Source: Siphonodentalium dalli
Lineage: Eukaryota > Mollusca > Scaphopoda > Gadilida > Siphonodentaliidae
Assembly (NCBI GenBank): GCA_032622095.1
Contig: CP136063.1
Location: 218,257,982-218,321,981, forward strand
Direction of reading: 5' to 3'
Length of the DNA: 64,000 nucleotides
In this document: positions 43,701 through 55,260 of the stretch, piece after piece
Position numbering within the stretch: the first letter of the stretch is position 1
Layout: each line of letters begins with the position of its first letter
Position numbers and translations under genes: made by a program
The notes under the pieces: generated by a model
The model's input: only the letters and a program-made list of their open reading frames with translations
Databases searched by the model: none
What the model was told of the DNA's origin: nothing

Positions 43701-44030
43701 AGTCGTCGATTGGGAATCTGTCATAAGAGTTCGGTTCTGTTGCTTTATATGATTCGTGTGTGTATGATACACGCCACCTCCTGTCTGCCATACGAGTTCG
43801 GTTCTGTTGCTTTATATGATGATACACGCCACCTCCTGTCTGTCATAAGAGTTCGGTTCTGTTGCTTTATATGATTCGTGTGTGTATGATACACGCCACC
43901 TCCTGTCTGCCTTAAGAGTTCGGTTCTGTTGCTTTATATGATGATACACGCCACATCCTGTCTGTCATAAGAGTTCGGTTCTATTGCTTTATATGATTCA
44001 TGTGTGCATGATACACGCCACCCCCATGTC
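43700..44030 (+). repeat. GAGTTCGGTTCTGTTGCTTT tandem repeat
   Basis: About five units of GAGTTCGGTTCTGTTGCTTT..ATATGAT..GATACACGCCACCTCCTGTC alternate between a longer form with TCGTGTGTGTAT and a shorter form without it. Confidence 0.9.
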
Positions 44031-44285
44031 GGCACCGCACGTTGGCGTTTTGAAGAGAACGTCGTTTTGTCGACTGACGTCGAGAGCTCGACATATGCCT
44101 GTTGCCTTGTCCTCGTCGCTTGTTTTTACCCACTTATCTGAAAGATATAATAAATCTGCAAACACGTATATATATTATATGCATAATAAGCACAGATGGT
44201 CATAATTTTTGTGCATAGTCAGTGTGGCTTGAGTTCACGCGCGTATCAACATATTTTTATACGATGTGCGCCATGCACGCGTTGG
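44031..44285. other. Unassigned sequence
   Basis: Follows the tandem array; a short frame only. Confidence 0.3.
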
Positions 44286-45018
44286 CCAATAACCACTATC
44301 CATCAATCAACAGTTGGAAATTTCACACCAACAATAAGTTGAAAATGTTCCTGTAGTTTGATTTTCAAACAATTTATGGGGGAGTTTATTGTTTTCTGAC
44401 CAATATTTGCATATTTTCCTACTTTTTGTCAAATTTTTTGACTGAAATGGCCATCAGTTGGAAATTTTCCAACCTTAGGGGCCCAAGAGTGGGGGTTGGA
44501 AATTTCCAACACTTGGAAAGCTTGTGTCCTGGTCCTTCCCCCGTGGCCAGCAAAAAACTGTTAGTTAATTTAAGAAAGCAACATTTGGTCAACATTATTG
44601 TTATTGGAATTGTCATCAGTTGGAAATTGTCCAACCTAAGTGGGGGTGTCAGGTTGGAAATTTCCAACTCTAGGAAGGCTTGAGGTTAGTCTAGATGCTA
44701 GGTTTTTGAGATTTTCTTGTGCAGATTTCAAAATTTTCACACACCCGGTCGAACCATGGTCGGCCCGGTGTGTCATGGTCCCTGCTAATTAGTTTAAGAG
44801 AACAATATTTTACTACAATTGGTCAAAATTGTGGACTGAAATGGTCATCAGTTGGAGTATTTTCCAAATTAGGGTGAGTATGATTCTAGGATTTTGTTTT
44901 CTTGTTTAGTTTTCAAAATGTTGTCACCGGGCCGAACAACCATGATCGGCCCAGTGTGTCCTGGTCTCTTGTCATTAGCCGTGTGAATTTGTCTGAAGTT
45001 GGACAACTAGATGTTTGG
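44286..45018 (+). repeat. TTGGAAATTTCCAA-rich repeat, copy 1 (left part)
   Basis: At least six CAGTTGGAAATTTTCCAACC-like palindromes are spread over 700 bp, with CGAACCATGGTCGGCCCGGT and GTCCTGGTCCCTGC segments. It matches 54590-55010. The unit is interrupted at 45019 by a 2.4-kb TIR element and appears to resume at about 47412-47650. Confidence 0.75.
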
Positions 45019-45022
45019 ATTT

Positions 45023-47407
45023 CGCGACCTGATTTCCAGGTTGTCCTAAGTGCACTTTTTATGTTTTTGAGATAATCAATTTTTAGAGTTTGAATCTCCG
45101 ACGCGGGTCAACTATTAAGACTATGGCTATACTTCTAACACTGTCCGATTTAAAAATCATTCCTTTAATAGAATAAATAAGCATCACAATTCATAAATTA
45201 AATGTAATCCTGTTTTTTGAAGAATACTGCAGATAGGGTGCATATTTTGACACTTAGAACATACTGGAACTTAATTACACTATGAATAGTTCAAATGACA
45301 CCATTGAACTAGAATGGCCACCTTGTTCTATGTGTCAGAAATATTAGGATAATTAGCACTTAGAACAAACAATATAATATCACAGGTCTGAATCTTAACA
45401 GGACATCTTGGAATTCAGAGAGCATATTACATATAAGTGTTCTATGTATACGCTAACCCAGATTATTATTTTTTATTTCAACAAAGGTATTGTCTAACTT
45501 TGGTATGTATGTCGGAATTTGTTCAACTAGAGCGTTGACATGACACCATGTCACACCTTATAAATCTAAAACCGACTAACTTGACACTCGCTCCGAAACG
45601 GAGGCCACTATATCTTCTAGTCGTTGTTTAGACTCCATTTTGAAGTGAACCTAGAACAAATAGGTAATACACTGTTCTCGACGTGAGAAGCGCCTTGAGG
45701 AACATTTTCTACAGCTCTTTGAAATAAGTACTATTTATGGCTTTTATGATAATTTTGTTTTGATTTTTTTGTCAAAAGACAAGAATATGTAAACAAAAAA
45801 TGGTGAAATTGGAATCTTGTTAGTCAACAAATTTGCCGACTACAAACGCCAAGTTGAGTTTCCTGACTGATAAATATGACCACAAAATAACTTATCCTAA
45901 ATTTTGATGTGTTTCATTGATGGAAAGTCAATATATTTAGGTAAACAAATGCAAAAAAAAAAAACATATTGAAAATTGGAATTTTATTCCGGGAACAAGG
46001 TCCCCCAGGATTACATTTAATCCAGTTTTGTTTTGTTCGTTATGATGTTTGCTCAAACTATTTAGACTTTGAAAGATGTCCTTGCATATATATGTAACTG
46101 GTGTTATGGTGATCAAGATAGCCTAGATCATTTTTCGGGAGTATATACCTGCTCACTTCAATGTTATAAATATGACAGAAAAATGCACCAGAAACGCATT
46201 ATTCTTATTGCCATGGCATAATTATGCCTGTCAGTTCATGCAAATTTAACTGAAAAATCCAAAATGGCGGGCAAAATGGAAAACGGAAGTATAGTAACAT
46301 GAGATATTTTCCATTTATATGAAAACAGGCGTAAATGGCGATAGTTGTGCCACCATACATGATGTACAATCCTAATCCGATAATATTAAGTCATAGCCCG
46401 ACGATTTGTTAATTCAGTGTTTTAAAATGTTTCAAAATGACGGCGAAAATTGCGATCGGAAGTCAACAATTGAAGTGTGTTTGTTGATTTTTCACTAATC
46501 TTCACATATCGAACAAATTGATAGCCAAACAGTAGTGATATATGCCATCATACAATAGTTTCCAAAAACCACTAATTATCAAATGAGTGTCCCAAACCAC
46601 ATAACGAGTGTATCAAACCATATACAGAGTTACAAACCACCCACCTAGTATGCAAAACCAATATGCAAATCCATACGACGGGTACCGCTATTATGTAGAT
46701 CGATTAAATAAGTGGTATACATAATTATGTATCCTATATTTGTTACATATATTAAAATACATGAAAAATTGTGTATATTTCGGTCGGAAATATGAAAAAC
46801 AATCCTGAAATTACCCCAATTTTCCCGTCGAATCACCATACAAATTGCCCAACTGTTTACGTAATTTTCACGAAAATTCCCATATTTCAAACTTGCAAAA
46901 TGTCTTGGGAGGGCTACAGTCATCCCAGCCCATGGCACGTAGGGATAATTTATAATTATGCAGATGTCAATCATACTACATGCATGTATATGCTGATATT
47001 ATATAAAGATATACGTAAGTAATAACAACCCATTTCAATTCCATGTTGTCCTATAATTATGCAATAATGTGCTTTCCCATCACATGCAATTGTGACAATT
47101 CTATTTTATTCCAAGCATATCTTCAATTTCACAATGTCCTATGTCGCTAAAATGGTATTAAATTAATTCCAGTTCAAAGTGGAAATAAGGCTATAATGCT
47201 TACAATGAGATGTGACAACCTGGAAGTTAAATACATTGTATTTCAGGTACAACGGACAGAAAAAAATGTCTGATATCTTCGCGAGAAGTGAAAATACGAA
47301 CTTCCCGTTTCCACCATTATAAGAGCAATGAAATTCTGCTTTCAACGATACCAATATCTCATTTTCACCAAAAATGTCACTTAGGACAACCTGGAAATCA
47401 GGTCGCG
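45023..47407. mobile_element. 2.4-kb TIR element with 4-bp target duplication
   Basis: The left end CGCGACCTGATTTCCAGGTT continues GTCCTAAGTG, with a perfect inverted copy on the right. ATTT lies at 45019-45022 and 47408-47411. The interior has CAAAATGGCGGGCAAAATGG and similar motifs near 46260 and 46435, and no recognisable transposase. A 4-bp TSD with ~30-bp TIRs does not identify a superfamily by itself. Confidence 0.75.
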
Positions 47408-47411
47408 ATTT

Positions 47412-47660
47412 ATGTATTTTTTCTGGTTCAAATATCTGAATGTTCTCATACCGGGTATATAGAACTATGGTTTAGGAATATATAGGCTATTAGGCCTGAG
47501 CACTGACGTACAAGGGGGTGTAAATGGAATTATACAAAACTTGTGTTTGGTCCGATTCAAGGGGGGGGGGGGGTCGGTGCATTTGGAATTCCCCAGAGTG
47601 GACACCCCCCCCCCCAACGGAGACCCTCTATAGCCACGTCCCTGATATTACTTTACGGCG
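47412..47660 (+). repeat. TTGGAAATTTCCAA-rich repeat, copy 1 (right part)
   Basis: GGGTGTAAATG..GGTCCGATTCAAGGGGGGG..GGACACCCCC..GGAGACCCTCTAT corresponds to 55065-55175 in the second copy. Confidence 0.65.
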
Positions 47661-47769
47661 AATGGCAAGAAGTTTGATCGACACTATTTTCTCACAAACG
47701 GACTCGTAGTCGTCAATTTTGCGAAAAGGTTTTTGGACCGTACGAAAAATATACGACTACAAATAGTTA

Positions 47770-48137
47770 CCCTGTGCCAATGCATTCTCTTATATATGCG
47801 AGTCGACCATAGGTGGCCTCGCATATATAAGAGAATGCATTGGCCTAACAATTTTTTATAATTTTTTTAAAATAAATGTTTCTTACAATTTTTAGGACAT
47901 AAAATAAAAAACATCCATTACCCTGCAGGAAGCCCCACACATATATAGAAGCATATAGAAGAGTGTCGTCTGCTCATGTTTGTCTGGGGATCTGTATGGG
48001 TGAAATTATAAAATTGTTAAAGAATACAAGAACAAATTATTAAAATTGTAAAAAATTGTTAGGCCAATGCATTCTCTTATATATGCGAGGCCACCTACGG
48101 TCGACTCACATATATAAGAGAATGCATTGGCACAGGG
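47770..48137. mobile_element. Full-length hairpin MITE with TA target (368 bp)
   Basis: Begins CCCTGTGCCAATGCATTC and ends GAATGCATTGGCACAGGG, with TA on both sides (47768-47769, 48138-48139). Each end is itself a 26-bp-arm hairpin (CCAATGCATTCTCTTATATA paired with TATATAAGAGAATGCATTGG). The TA target fits Tc1/mariner-type MITEs. Fragments lie at 7478, 11571 and 30221. Confidence 0.85.
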
Positions 48138-48609
48138 TAAAACAATAGATATTCGTAATAATTATATGTCGTCGTTCATTAAAGGTTTTTGGACCGTACG
48201 AAACATTAAAATGACCAGTTTTATACCAGAAAATACAAATACCTTACTCGAACTTAAATTCGCGCAGTACTATATTTCGCTCACCCACTGGTGCGCGAAT
48301 TTAAACCTGAGCGAGAAATAGTACGACTCGTGAGTCTATACCAGACCACAAGGACAACAAGATGATGTGTTAATGAGTTACAAACATTACAGAATGTTGG
48401 GCTGAATAACCAATTTTGGCTATATATATCCACATGTGGGGAACTAATCTCAACACACAGAGTCGTTATTTCGTGGGGAAAATCTGGATTATGATTAGTA
48501 TTTGACCCCGTACGACGTGGTTCGGTAAACGGACAGACCAAAATCAGTAAACGAACAGACCGTAATCGTAATCAATCGTTATTTCGTCGTAATCTGGATT
48601 CAGATTCTG

Positions 48610-48742
48610 ATTCCGATTACGAAATCAAACGTTCATAATGTAAACAAACCGAGATTTCCCCACCTCGGAGTTTAAAAACACAATAAAACATAAGAATTCG
48701 TCCCTTGTATACAAATTATTGCAGAATATAAACGATCTTTAT
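48610..48742 (+). repeat. Direct duplication block, copy 1
   Basis: AACCGAGATTTCCCCACCTC..AAACACAATAAAACATAAG..ACAAATTATTGCAGAATATAAACG recurs 1068 bp downstream at about 49680-49800. Confidence 0.85.
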
Positions 48743-48950
48743 CAAGGAATTTTAAATGCGGAGACAAATTTGTGTTATCGAGTGTTAACGGGGAGAATAT
48801 TACTGAAATTAGCCAAATAATAATGTTATTGATATTACCGCTGGGGGAGCACTTCGGTTGATGGCGAACTTGAAGCAAATCATTGTCAATTTCATTGTCA
48901 CTTTCATCATTTTCATTTCATAATTCCATCCATAACATACCGCCCGAAGG

Positions 48951-49101
48951 CATGTCGATTTCAAATTCGGCGGATACGTCAACATTGACCGAATTCACGC
49001 GAACCTTCATGGATATGTCTTCTGCTTTGTTCGTTATTATATGTTCCTTCTTATTCAAGAACTAGTAGGATTATATGATATCGATGGATTATCTGATACA
49101 G
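48951..49101 (+). CDS. Exon-like frame with splice donor, copy 1 (unidentified)
   Basis: A frame of about 50 codons reads HVDFKFGGYVNIDRIHANLH, then GYVFCFVRYYMFLLIQELVG and LYDIDGLSDT. It ends exactly at ACAG/GTATGT, a near-perfect 5' splice site. I do not recognise the protein. The tandem copy 860 bp downstream preserves the same residues with five or so substitutions, but it has a 1-bp insertion and a G-to-C change that destroys the donor (ACAC/GTATGT). The frame is continuous with no start codon of its own, so an upstream exon would be needed; no acceptor was confirmed. It could be an exon of a host gene or of a mobile element that was duplicated, with one copy decaying. Confidence 0.35.
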
Positions 49102-49379
49102 GTATGTACTATCTAGTCTTATAGCAATTTCATATTTAAAATGTTTTCTTTCGTTAAATGCAGTCGTTTTGCACAATAGTCTCTGTATAGTGCAGAAACA
49201 CCGGCATTTTTTGGCCAACGTGCTGTACATTAGTTGGAAAATAAAGCTTTGCCAATGAAGCTAATGTTGTGGGCTTGTGATCGCACGTGAACTGCCTCTC
49301 CCAATCGCACAAACACAAATGTAAAGCTTATTCTAGGATCTGAGGACTATATATTGGAAATGTCAGTCAATTTATCGAT

Positions 49380-49600
49380 TAAGTACCCACAGGTACATGT
49401 TCTAGGGACGTTTCCCATGGGAGTGCTCCATCACTGCACATCCCCTTGAACCAAACATCAAATTCACAGGTTCTCAGAATTCCATTTGCACCCCCTTGGA
49501 AATATCCAACCTGACACATCCTAAGATTGGAAAATTACCAACTCTTACTGGTTAAAAAAAAATTATTTGTCAAATTTAGATAACACATGACATATAACAC
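49380..49600 (+). repeat. TTGGAAATATCCAACCTGAC block, copy A
   Basis: ACATGTTCTAGGGACG..GAACCAAACATCAA..CTTGGAAATATCCAACCTGACA..AGATTGGAAAATTACCAACT recurs at about 50060-50230. It belongs to the same palindrome-rich family as 44286 and 54590. Confidence 0.75.
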
Positions 49601-49679
49601 ATACATGTGTTTATACAGACACTGGGATTGGAGGATAAGTGCTGACTCACTTAATGGTACCCCCTCTCCCATATTTTAT

Positions 49680-49962
49680 TCCGATTACGGACTCAAATGT
49701 TCGTAATGTAAACAAACCGAGATTTCGCCACCTCGGAGTTTAAAAACACAATAAAACATAAGAATCCGTCTCTTGTGTACAAATTATTGCAGAATATAAA
49801 CGCCCGAACGCATGTCGATTTCGAATTCGGCGGATACGTCACCATTGACCGAATTCACACGAACCTGCATGGATATGTCTTCTGCTGTGTTCGTTATTAT
49901 AATGTTTCTTCTTATTCAAGAAATAGTAGGATTATATGGTATCGATGGATTATCAGATACAC
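49680..49962 (+). pseudogene. Duplicated exon-like block, copy 2 (frame and donor broken)
   Basis: Holds the copy of 48610-48742 and, after losing about 200 bp, the copy of 48951-49101 (starting at 49811). The frame reads HVDFEFGGYVTIDRIHTNLH and GYVFCCVRYY, then shifts because of an extra A near 49901. The splice donor is lost. Confidence 0.6.
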
Positions 49963-50059
49963 GTATGTACTATCATCTGGTCTTATAGCAATTTCATGTT
50001 TAAAATGTTTTGTTTCGTTAAATGCAGTCGTTTTGCACAATAGTCTCTGTTTTGACAAC

Positions 50060-50235
50060 AGACACGTGTTCTAGGGATGTGGCTAGAAGTTTCCTCAAAT
50101 TTCCGGCCAACTGCACCCCCCCCCATTGAACCAAACATCAATCTCACAGGTTCGCAGAATTTCATTTGCTCCCCTTGGAAATATCCAACCTGACAAACAC
50201 TAAGATTGGAAAATTACCAACTTTTACTGGTTGAA
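50060..50235 (+). repeat. TTGGAAATATCCAACCTGAC block, copy B
   Basis: Second copy of the preceding block, part of the same ~0.7-1.07 kb tandem duplication. Confidence 0.75.
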
Positions 50236-51600
50236 AAAAATCAAACAATGAGAACAATGCCATTATGCTAACCTATATATGGTGTCAAATTAATGTCCAA
50301 CTAATGTTGTGTCATGCATGAAATTTCAGACTGCTGGAATGTACCAAAGTTTAGTTTAGATATATTTATTTCAAATATATGTCAAATTTAGATAACACAT
50401 GATATATAACACATACATTTGTTTATACATACAAAGGAATTGGGGGAAAAGTGCTGACCCACTTAAGGGTACCCCATCTCCCATATGTTATTACACTGAA
50501 CAAATAAATAATTAGTAAAGCAACATGACTACCAAAACAAGTTGAACATATATACAGATCACTGGACACCCCCTCTCCCGAGTTAGTCATAAGTTTGTAT
50601 ATGTATTTATTTAAAATCGGGTTTGTTTGTTGCGTTTGCTGGCTTGTACGTATCATTATTTGGAACAGTTAGTGAAAAATAATCCTGATTTTCCTCACGT
50701 ATGAATGACTGCACAGCTAAGCAAATAGTACCAAAGTTCGGGATGGGGGTCGAGACACCCAATCAACCCCTGTCGCCACGTCCCTGTTCAACTGACAAGT
50801 TTCGTGTGTTCTTCACAACATCTTCGGAATTTGATTCAGGAGGCCTAGATCTGTTAGAAATGCTTGCCCTCATCATTAAACACACTTTAACTTGAAAAAA
50901 AAGAAGATGCGATTAAGTCGGATTGGCAGCAAATTATGTGCCGTGTATATACACATAGAAGAAAAGCATGACTTTCACAACAAACATGAACTTTATAAAT
51001 ATAAGATACAAATGATAATTGTGTCAAACACATGAGCCATGTTTGACGCTGGGAGAACATTAAACATAGTTTCGGAGACCACGTTGATTTCAAAATCTGA
51101 CCTAGAATCGGGAATTAGCCCCGCCCCCGTAATCGACTTCGGATTCTGAATCCGGATTTTTAGTGAAATAACGACCCAGGGGTCGGGGGATTTTTTATTC
51201 TATTATATGGTCCGGGTATTTCTTTCAAATTAATTTTATTATTTTGAGAAGGGTCACAGCTCGATCTTTAGAGAAAATCACACGAAGACTAGGAAAATGG
51301 CTTCTAAAACATCTTTTTTATTTCAAAATACCAACCCAGTTGACAGTTTTTCCCTAAACATTATTCTTTAGCAGTAACAACAGTCGAATATGATCGACCG
51401 GAAGCAACACCAAACAAATCACAACTCAAACTTCTGACAATCAACAATTTCTCAAAATATATAATAATTACCAACGTGTTTCAGGGACGGCTGACATACA
51501 GGGTTTTGTGGCGTCTCACCCCTCCCGATTCTGAACAGCAGTAAAGTTCACGATTGATATAACAACGTTTGAATATTCAGATTAGTTTCATATAGTTCGA
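50236..51600. other. Unassigned sequence
   Basis: No gene recognised. Around 50690-50790 a short GGGGGTCGAGACACCC..GCCACGTCCCTG segment echoes 47600-47645. Confidence 0.35.
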
Positions 51601-52880
51601 GCTTCTAATTCGGTTTTCCAACTGGTTATGCACAGTTGGAAAATTCCAACCTGCATGACATATGGGCGGCCATTAGGTCGGAAATTACATGAAATACAAG
51701 TTAATGGTGGTTTGTGAAAACCAAAATCTCCATTTTCAAACCAATAGTCGTTCTTGGATTCAATAAGAGACAAATCCGATGCAGAATTAATGTTCTATTT
51801 TAATTTAATAGTATTCATTGTTCAACTAATATCTAATAACAAACAATTAGTACAGCTACAAACTACTTTAAAGAAGGAAGGTGTGTATATTGGCTATAGT
51901 TAATACATATTCTTCAATGAATAATAAATAATAATGGTTTAATTCATCAATATATATTCACGGAGGTCCCTTTGCGGACATTGAAAACGCGATAAGAATT
52001 TGCGGTCGTCCCCATGTAAACGTGACCATGTATGCCCGGAGCTAGGTCCCTTTATAATTTATGAATAAGAATATTGATTAAGTATATATGTCTTTCAGTC
52101 ATTTAAATACTACTATTCATAACTAGCGCCTATATATACTCCAGGAGAACGCGGTGTGGAGATGAAGAATATTGATTACTGATGTTGTTCAGTCAATTAA
52201 ATAATATTATTCATTAACTATAACGCCTGCATGTACTCCAGGAGAACGCTGTGTGGGTACTACACACATAATAAACTCACATTCATGTATAGGCCTACTG
52301 ATATTTTTACCATAACAACATTTTCACCATAAATAACTGAACACAAATTGAATTGTCACAAGTATTAACAAATATAGATATCACGCTCTTGACTCAAATT
52401 GAAACTAAAACCATTCCTCTCCTTTGTTTGACAAATACACAATACGCAACAAATTATGTGTGGTTCCCAGAAATATCACGGGGTTTAATTACTTCCGCGT
52501 TGTGAGGTAAAGCGACAACGTGATATTCCTGATTCGAGGCAGCTACCCAATGCGGAAACATTTTCGTGGCATGGTTCCCAGAAATATCACAGGGTTCGAT
52601 GTTGACCACACAATACGGATTTATCTTGTGTATAGCTATCGACTAATCAAATTGAAGATAGTACACTGGTCAATAGATAATCGTAAGTAGCACGGGTAAT
52701 TCCATCTTTCCTCATCTCAAAACTGATGCCGAAGTTGGAAATTACGAAATTCAAGGAAAAATCTGTCTGATCGCCTCATCATATATATGGACACAACGAG
52801 ACACCTACCCCAATCGACGTTTTATTGGTAGGTTCTATGAACATGTATCTACTCAAACCGAACAAATGGGACAAATGCAT
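51601..52880. other. Unassigned, with two short duplications
   Basis: A ~115-bp segment ending TACTCCAGGAGAACGCGGTGTGG (about 52065-52160) repeats at 52165-52255. TGGTTCCCAGAAATATCACGGGGTT near 52462 recurs at 52570. One TTGGAAAATTCCAACC palindrome lies at 51634. No gene recognised. Confidence 0.5.
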
Positions 52881-52882
52881 AA

Positions 52883-53149
52883 CTATTTAATACCCAATAT
52901 AACAATTTTCTCTTGACAGAGTATAGGTTTTCCATGATAAAAATGGCCGAAAGTAAACAAAAATTCAGTATATTTTGAGTCGGAAAAAAAAATCGCAAAC
53001 GATCGAAATGTATCGGATCCACAGAACGCCGCGCAGTGTGCATGGTATATTTGTGAGTTTAGTTGAAAATCCGAAATCGTTATCGTAACTACGGACAAGG
53101 AAACGACACCAAATAGAAAGAACACAAATTGTAGTAGTACTCTATTCAT
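52883..53149 (-). CDS. Possible secreted-protein first exon or pseudogene
   Basis: An 88-codon minus frame begins MNRVLLQFVFFLFGVVSLSV, a convincing signal peptide (basic n-region, hydrophobic core). It continues with HAHCAAFCGSDTFRSFAIFF. The C-A-x-F-C-x-S-D-x-x-x-x-S-F pattern is that of an apple/PAN domain helix, and closely parallels CALFCASDKSCSTFSY in the exon at 60753-61041. Here the expected third cysteine is F and the next cysteine is missing, so the disulphide pattern is broken. The frame then drifts into low-complexity residues. It may be a short exon ending before the drift, or a decayed paralogue. No clear donor was fixed. Confidence 0.35.
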   Translation of the reverse strand: MNRVLLQFVFFLFGVVSLSVVTITISDFQLNSQIYHAHCAAFCGSDTFRSFAIFFSDSKYTEFLFTFGHFYHGKPILCQEKIVILGIK

Positions 53150-53637
53150 GATTCGTATCTGCAGTAGTTCATTATCACAAAGGTGTGTAAATTATAATTA
53201 GAGTTTTAAACGATACCATATAAACGGAAGTACGTGGGTCTTTCTTGCTTATTTTATTTCAACTTTCTGACTGAAACAGAAACTGCCTATACACCCAGGG
53301 TGCATGCTCTGCCTGTCATTAGCCTATGTCAGCTTCTGGTGGGTAAGACATGGTGCCTATTGTTGTGGAATCGACTCGAGTACCGAGTATACCCTTTACC
53401 TGCATGCGTGGGTCACTCATGCGCAGTACTGCATCAATATATATCTAACCTGGGCCATAAGTGTCAAACAGAGCTTGAATTCCTTGGTCTGCGGGTGTTG
53501 GATTCATGAGTTCGGCGCCCTGTGATAAGCAAAATGCCTCGGCGTCGTCGTAAGTCAGTGTTATGTCTTTAACATCCAAGAGGGAGAAGCCGAATTTTGT
53601 TCGAACGAAGGTGTCTGAAAAAAATAAAGTTCATGTA
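53150..53637. other. Unassigned sequence
   Basis: Plus frames at 53234-53509 and 53304-53525 show no recognisable domain. Confidence 0.3.
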
Positions 53638-54365
53638 TCTATTATATATTTTGGAAGATCTGTCTGTGTATCTGTGGTCTGTGTGTGTGTGTGTGTTCGC
53701 GATGAACTCGAAAACGGCCAACCCGATTTCGATGAAACTTCGTATGTGAGGTTACTATCGGTCGGGAAGTGGCATAGGCATATTAATTTTCAGATCCGAG
53801 GTCAACTTTTCACGTGCCGAGGTCAAATCTGTTTTTACGCCGTTTTGCGCTAATATATTTCAGTTCGGTGCTCACAAATCGATTCGATATAGCGCGAATA
53901 ATAAATTGCCAGTCATATAATTTGCACGGTTAGAATCTGTGGCGCTTCATCTTTCCAATGATGTATCACACGCCTGTGTACTTTTAAAGTTTCTACCTTA
54001 ATTATCGGGAAGAACGCAGGACCATGCTTCGCTCATCGAAAAACATTCCGTAAATATATTACGCCGTCAACAGATCGTGACGTGATCGCGTTTAACTCTT
54101 AACCGGCCGATGTCGCGTTAACTCATCACCGGCCGAGGTATCCGCAAATGACATTGGGCAATATATATATCTCGGAAACGGGTGGGGCTATCGACTTGAA
54201 ATTTGGTATGTGAATGTATCTTGCCCCGGCTACGAATTTTATCGGGTCGCCGAGCCCGTGCGACGCCAGCTTCGCGCATGCGCAGACCAGATCTCGGAAA
54301 CGGTGGAGCTATCGACTTGAAATTTGGTTTTTGAATAGCCCGGACGAAGTCGGGTCACCTTCTAG
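53638..54365 (+). mobile_element. Helitron-like non-autonomous element (728 bp)
   Basis: Starts TCTATTATATATTTTGGAAG after an A and ends GCCCGGACGAAGTCGGGTCA..CCTTCTAG before a T. The 3' CCC-GAC-GAA-GTC-GGG hairpin lies 11 nt before the CTAG terminus. The interior contains two TCTCGGAAACGG..GGAGCTATCGACTTGAAATTTGG blocks and only a few AGGTCA half-sites, so it is a diverged subfamily of the 62073 elements. Confidence 0.8.
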
Positions 54366-54589
54366 TAAGATATATACTTGAAGTCTCTTTTGACATAATC
54401 TGCTCACATTGTAATTATATAATGTGTGTCTACATATATTCGACCACCGCTGTCTTATTTTAGTATTTTGTTTTATATGGTTATGATGCCGTAGACCAAG
54501 AGAATCGTCCGACGATGTGAGAGTATCATCAGGGACGTGACGACAAAAGGGGTGAGTCGGGTGGGGGTGTTGGCGACGACAAAGGGTTT
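54366..54589. other. Unassigned sequence
   Basis: No gene recognised. Confidence 0.3.
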
Positions 54590-55260
54590 GGTTGGTGCAT
54601 CACCCCAACCTTGGTCAACATTTTCAATAGTTGGAAATTTCATACCTGACACAATATTAGTTGGAATATTTTACACCAACAATAGGTTGAAATTGTCCTC
54701 GTAGTTCGATTTTCTAACAATTTATTAGTGGACATTTGCATATATTTCCTACTTTTGTCAAAATTTTGGCATGAAATAACCATTAGTTGGATATTTTCCA
54801 ACCTTAGGGGGGGTTTCATGTTGGAAATTTTCCAACATAATGATCGGCCCGGTGTGTCCTGCTCCCTGCCCGTGGTCAGTCATAGAAATCACAATCAATC
54901 ATAAGAAAATCAAATCGGAGGGGTAAATTTGACTGGAGTTAGATCACTAGCTGCTCAGATCTCAGGCCGAACTATGGTCGGCCCACTGGATCCTGTTCCT
55001 TCCCATGGCGGGTGGCCAGTCAATGGCAACAGATTAATTCAGAATAGTATACATGGGGTGGGATGTAAATGAGTTATGCAAATTTGGGATTTTGATCTGG
55101 TTCAGGGGGGGGGGGGCTGCAATTAGAAATTCCAAGATGGACACCCCCACTCAAAGGAGACACTCTATCCACTTCCGTGTTTCGACCAATGATGTATTAC
55201 ATCCCGATCAACAGAAAGCTGACGTACATGGACTCGTTCCCTTGCAGCGTTTATTACGGA
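54590..55260 (+). repeat. TTGGAAATTTCCAA-rich repeat, copy 2 (uninterrupted)
   Basis: ATAGTTGGAAATTTCATACC, TAGTTGGATATTTTCCAACC and ATGTTGGAAATTTTCCAACA, with CGGCCCGGTGTGTCCTG, GGTTCAGGGGGGG and GGACACCCCCACTC. It matches 44286-45018 plus 47412-47660 and lacks the 2.4-kb TIR element. Confidence 0.75.

Noticed and set aside
44419-44683. Mirrored ORFs on both strands
   Set aside because: They arise from TTGGAAATTTCCAA palindromes, which read alike on both strands.
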